Below are positions 62,905 to 64,000 of a DNA stretch of 64,000 bases, piece by piece. Position 1 is the first letter of the stretch. Every line of letters starts with the position of its first letter. The notes beneath the pieces are model-generated. The model saw only the letters and a program-made list of their open reading frames with translations, had not been told where the DNA came from and made no database searches. The position numbers and the translations under genes are program-made. Source of the DNA: Leptospirales bacterium (GTDB lineage: Bacteria; Spirochaetota; Leptospiria; Leptospirales; Leptonemataceae); assembly GCA_016788865.1 (NCBI GenBank), contig JAEUSB010000074.1, forward strand, positions 1 through 64,000, given 5' to 3'.

Positions 62905-62980
62905 GTGACGCTGAGACGCGGAGGGTGCGGAGCTTCAAAAAGGCTCCTCGGCGAATTCAGCGCCTCGCCTAAGATTTTTT
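62905..62980. repeat. Interspersed palindromic repeat, copy C
   Basis: GACGCTGAGACGCGGAGGG, then CAAAAAGGCTCCTCGGCGAA and TTCAGCGCCTCGCCTAAGATT line up base for base with copy B, with roughly one change in five. It sits in the gap between the convergent DUF4442 and dut genes. Its right arm has lost part of the CTCTGCGT end, so the hairpin is weaker. Confidence 0.6.
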
Positions 62981-63006
62981 GTCAGTTATGACGCGCAGAG
63001 GCTAGA

Positions 63007-63453
63007 TCAAGCTACGCCGGTGCTGCCAAATCCACCTGTGCCGCGGGACGTCTCTGTCAACGACTGAACGGGAACTTCTTCAAAGTCAATGGGTTCCCAT
63101 TTCTCAATGATCATTTGCGCAATGCGATCTCCGTTCTTGATTGTGAACGGCTCTGTTCCCAGGTGTGCAAGGATTACTTGCAGTTCACCGCGATAGTCCC
63201 AATCGATCGTGGCAGGTGAATTTGGAAGCGTGATTCCGTGTTTGAGAGCCAGGCCGGAACGCGGACGGAGTGTGATAAACGTGCGCTCCGGAATATCAAG
63301 GAAGATACCCGTGGGGACAAGGATTCTGTCTCCGGGATTGAGAGTGAGCTCCGTATCGATTGGAAGAAAAGCGCATACATCGTAGCCGGCTGCACCCTCT
63401 GTGGCGCGCACCGGCTTCCTTGCACCTTGCTTCAGTGCGATACGGACCTGCAT
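63007..63453 (-). CDS. dut: dUTP diphosphatase
   Basis: 148 residues with the five dUTPase motifs in order: AAGYDVCA (21-28), RPRSGLALKHG (63-73), NSPATIDWDYRGE (78-90), GDRIAQMI (108-115) and RGTGGFGSTG (137-146). It is the trimeric type that turns dUTP into dUMP. The usual NSPGTID has Ala in place of Gly. It starts 3 bases after the pnp stop and is thus the last gene of the pnp transcript. Confidence 0.94.
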   Translation of the reverse strand: MQVRIALKQGARKPVRATEGAAGYDVCAFLPIDTELTLNPGDRILVPTGIFLDIPERTFITLRPRSGLALKHGITLPNSPATIDWDYRGELQVILAHLGTEPFTIKNGDRIAQMIIEKWEPIDFEEVPVQSLTETSRGTGGFGSTGVA

Positions 63454-63456
63454 CGT

Positions 63457-64000
63457 CTAACGTCTGTCGCGATCACGGCCGCCGGAGCGCCCGCCTGAAC
63501 GGCCTCCGTCGCGACCGCCAGAGCCGCCGCGATATCCGCCGCCGTTTCTGTCGTTTCTATCGCGCGGTGGACGATCTCCGCCGTCCCCGCCTTCACGCGG
63601 AGAATCAAAACGCGATGGGCGACTCTGACCGGATGCGATCAAGTCTTTGCGACCCAGCTCGATTTTGCCCTGGCGATCAACGCCAGTGACTACAACTTCA
63701 ACCGAATCGCCTTCGTTCATTACGTCGCGAACAGAATTGATTCTTGTTGGAGCCATTTTGGAGATGTGCAGCAGCCCTTCTTTTCCGGGAAGGATCTCGA
63801 TAAATGCGCCAAAATCTACTACGCGCTTCACAATACCTTTGAATTCAGAACCAGGTTCAATTTCAGTGAACAGGTCCATGATGAGTTTCTTGGCATAATC
63901 GTTTGCTTCGCCGCCAGAAGATGCAATGGTTACAACACCACTATCTTCAACATTGATCTCCGATTTGGATTTCTCAATGATAGCGCGGATTACTTTTCCA
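63457..64000 (-). CDS. pnp: Polynucleotide phosphorylase, C-terminal part with Arg/Gly/Asp-rich tail; 5' end outside window
   Basis: The frame is open to the window edge. From the edge it reads GKVIRAIIEKSKSEINVEDSGVVTIASSGGEANDYAKKLIMDLFTEIEPG, the KH domain of PNPase. The S1 domain follows (FKGIVKRVVDFGAFIEILPGKEGLLHISKMAP, DRQGKIELGRKDL). The last 55 or so residues are low complexity: PREGGDGGDRPPRDRNDRNGGG, then YRGGSGGRDGGRSGGRSGGRDRDRR. An internal ATG at 63879 is not the start, since it would cut the KH domain. PNPase degrades RNA from the 3' end with phosphate; the tail resembles that of pcnB in this window. Confidence 0.92.
   Translation of the reverse strand, partial: GKVIRAIIEKSKSEINVEDSGVVTIASSGGEANDYAKKLIMDLFTEIEPGSEFKGIVKRVVDFGAFIEILPGKEGLLHISKMAPTRINSVRDVMNEGDSVEVVVTGVDRQGKIELGRKDLIASGQSRPSRFDSPREGGDGGDRPPRDRNDRNGGGYRGGSGGRDGGRSGGRSGGRDRDRR

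Overview
The window looks like a chromosomal segment of a spirochaete of the order Leptospirales (Leptospira/Leptonema/Turneriella type, or an uncultured relative). The reasons are a FliH flagellar gene, a cluster of small paralogous TRL-like lipoproteins, and a long run ftsK - lolA - rodZ-like - rimO - pgsA - trpD - yajC - (proline-rich membrane protein) - secD - secF - ribD - pcrA, an order I recall from Leptospira. Base composition is close to half G+C and even. I see no prophage, insertion sequence, CRISPR array or rRNA. Genes are densely packed. At least fifteen junctions are 4-base NTGA stop/start overlaps, and several convergent genes overlap at their 3' ends.

Left part (1-12.3 kb): the 3' part of a zinc alcohol dehydrogenase-like gene, a shortened VOC protein, an alpha/beta hydrolase, a pair of WYL regulators, cysK behind a clear sigma70 promoter, an unknown protein, argH and an unknown helical protein. 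On the minus strand come pcnB with a very long Arg/Asp/Gly-rich tail and a response regulator whose only start giving a complete receiver domain is CTG. An M23 envelope peptidase follows. 12.3-18.4 kb: a membrane protein and a minus-strand operon of two cyclic-nucleotide-binding domain proteins, a probable degenerate SpoIIE-type phosphatase, an SGNH-hydrolase-like membrane protein and a metallo-beta-lactamase-fold protein. An acetyl-xylan-esterase-like protein lacking the nucleophile serine lies next to them.

18.4-24.4 kb: an isolated bS18 gene and the complete 2-oxoglutarate dehydrogenase set sucA-sucB-lpd. 24.7-30 kb: a lipase-like protein, maf, rsmE (start inside a hairpin), tRNA-Leu(CAA), a diguanylate cyclase, tRNA-fMet and tRNA-Met split by a terminator, and a PlsC-type acyltransferase. 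30-38 kb is the accessory-looking part: a DUF4105 membrane protein with two tandem-duplicated hydrolase-like lipoproteins, then eight small lipoprotein genes on both strands. Five of those eight are clear TRL-like paralogues and two more may be distant relatives.

38-46 kb: fliH, an enoyl-CoA hydratase, dcd, cysE, a UVR-motif protein, an aldo/keto reductase, an orphan copy of the TPR tail normally fused to class III cyclases, bactofilin, a GT4 glycosyltransferase, hfq and a CysQ/IMPase phosphatase. 46-61.4 kb: the long minus-strand operon named above. 61.4-64 kb: interspersed palindromic repeats, a self-regulating-looking MarR gene with a DUF4442 hotdog gene, dut and the 3' part of pnp. The most interesting cross-links are three. 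The 3'-end RNA enzymes PcnB and PNPase both carry Arg/Asp/Gly-rich tails, with hfq also in the window. The TRL-like lipoprotein cluster is expanded. A family of palindromic repeats occurs at three separate loci.
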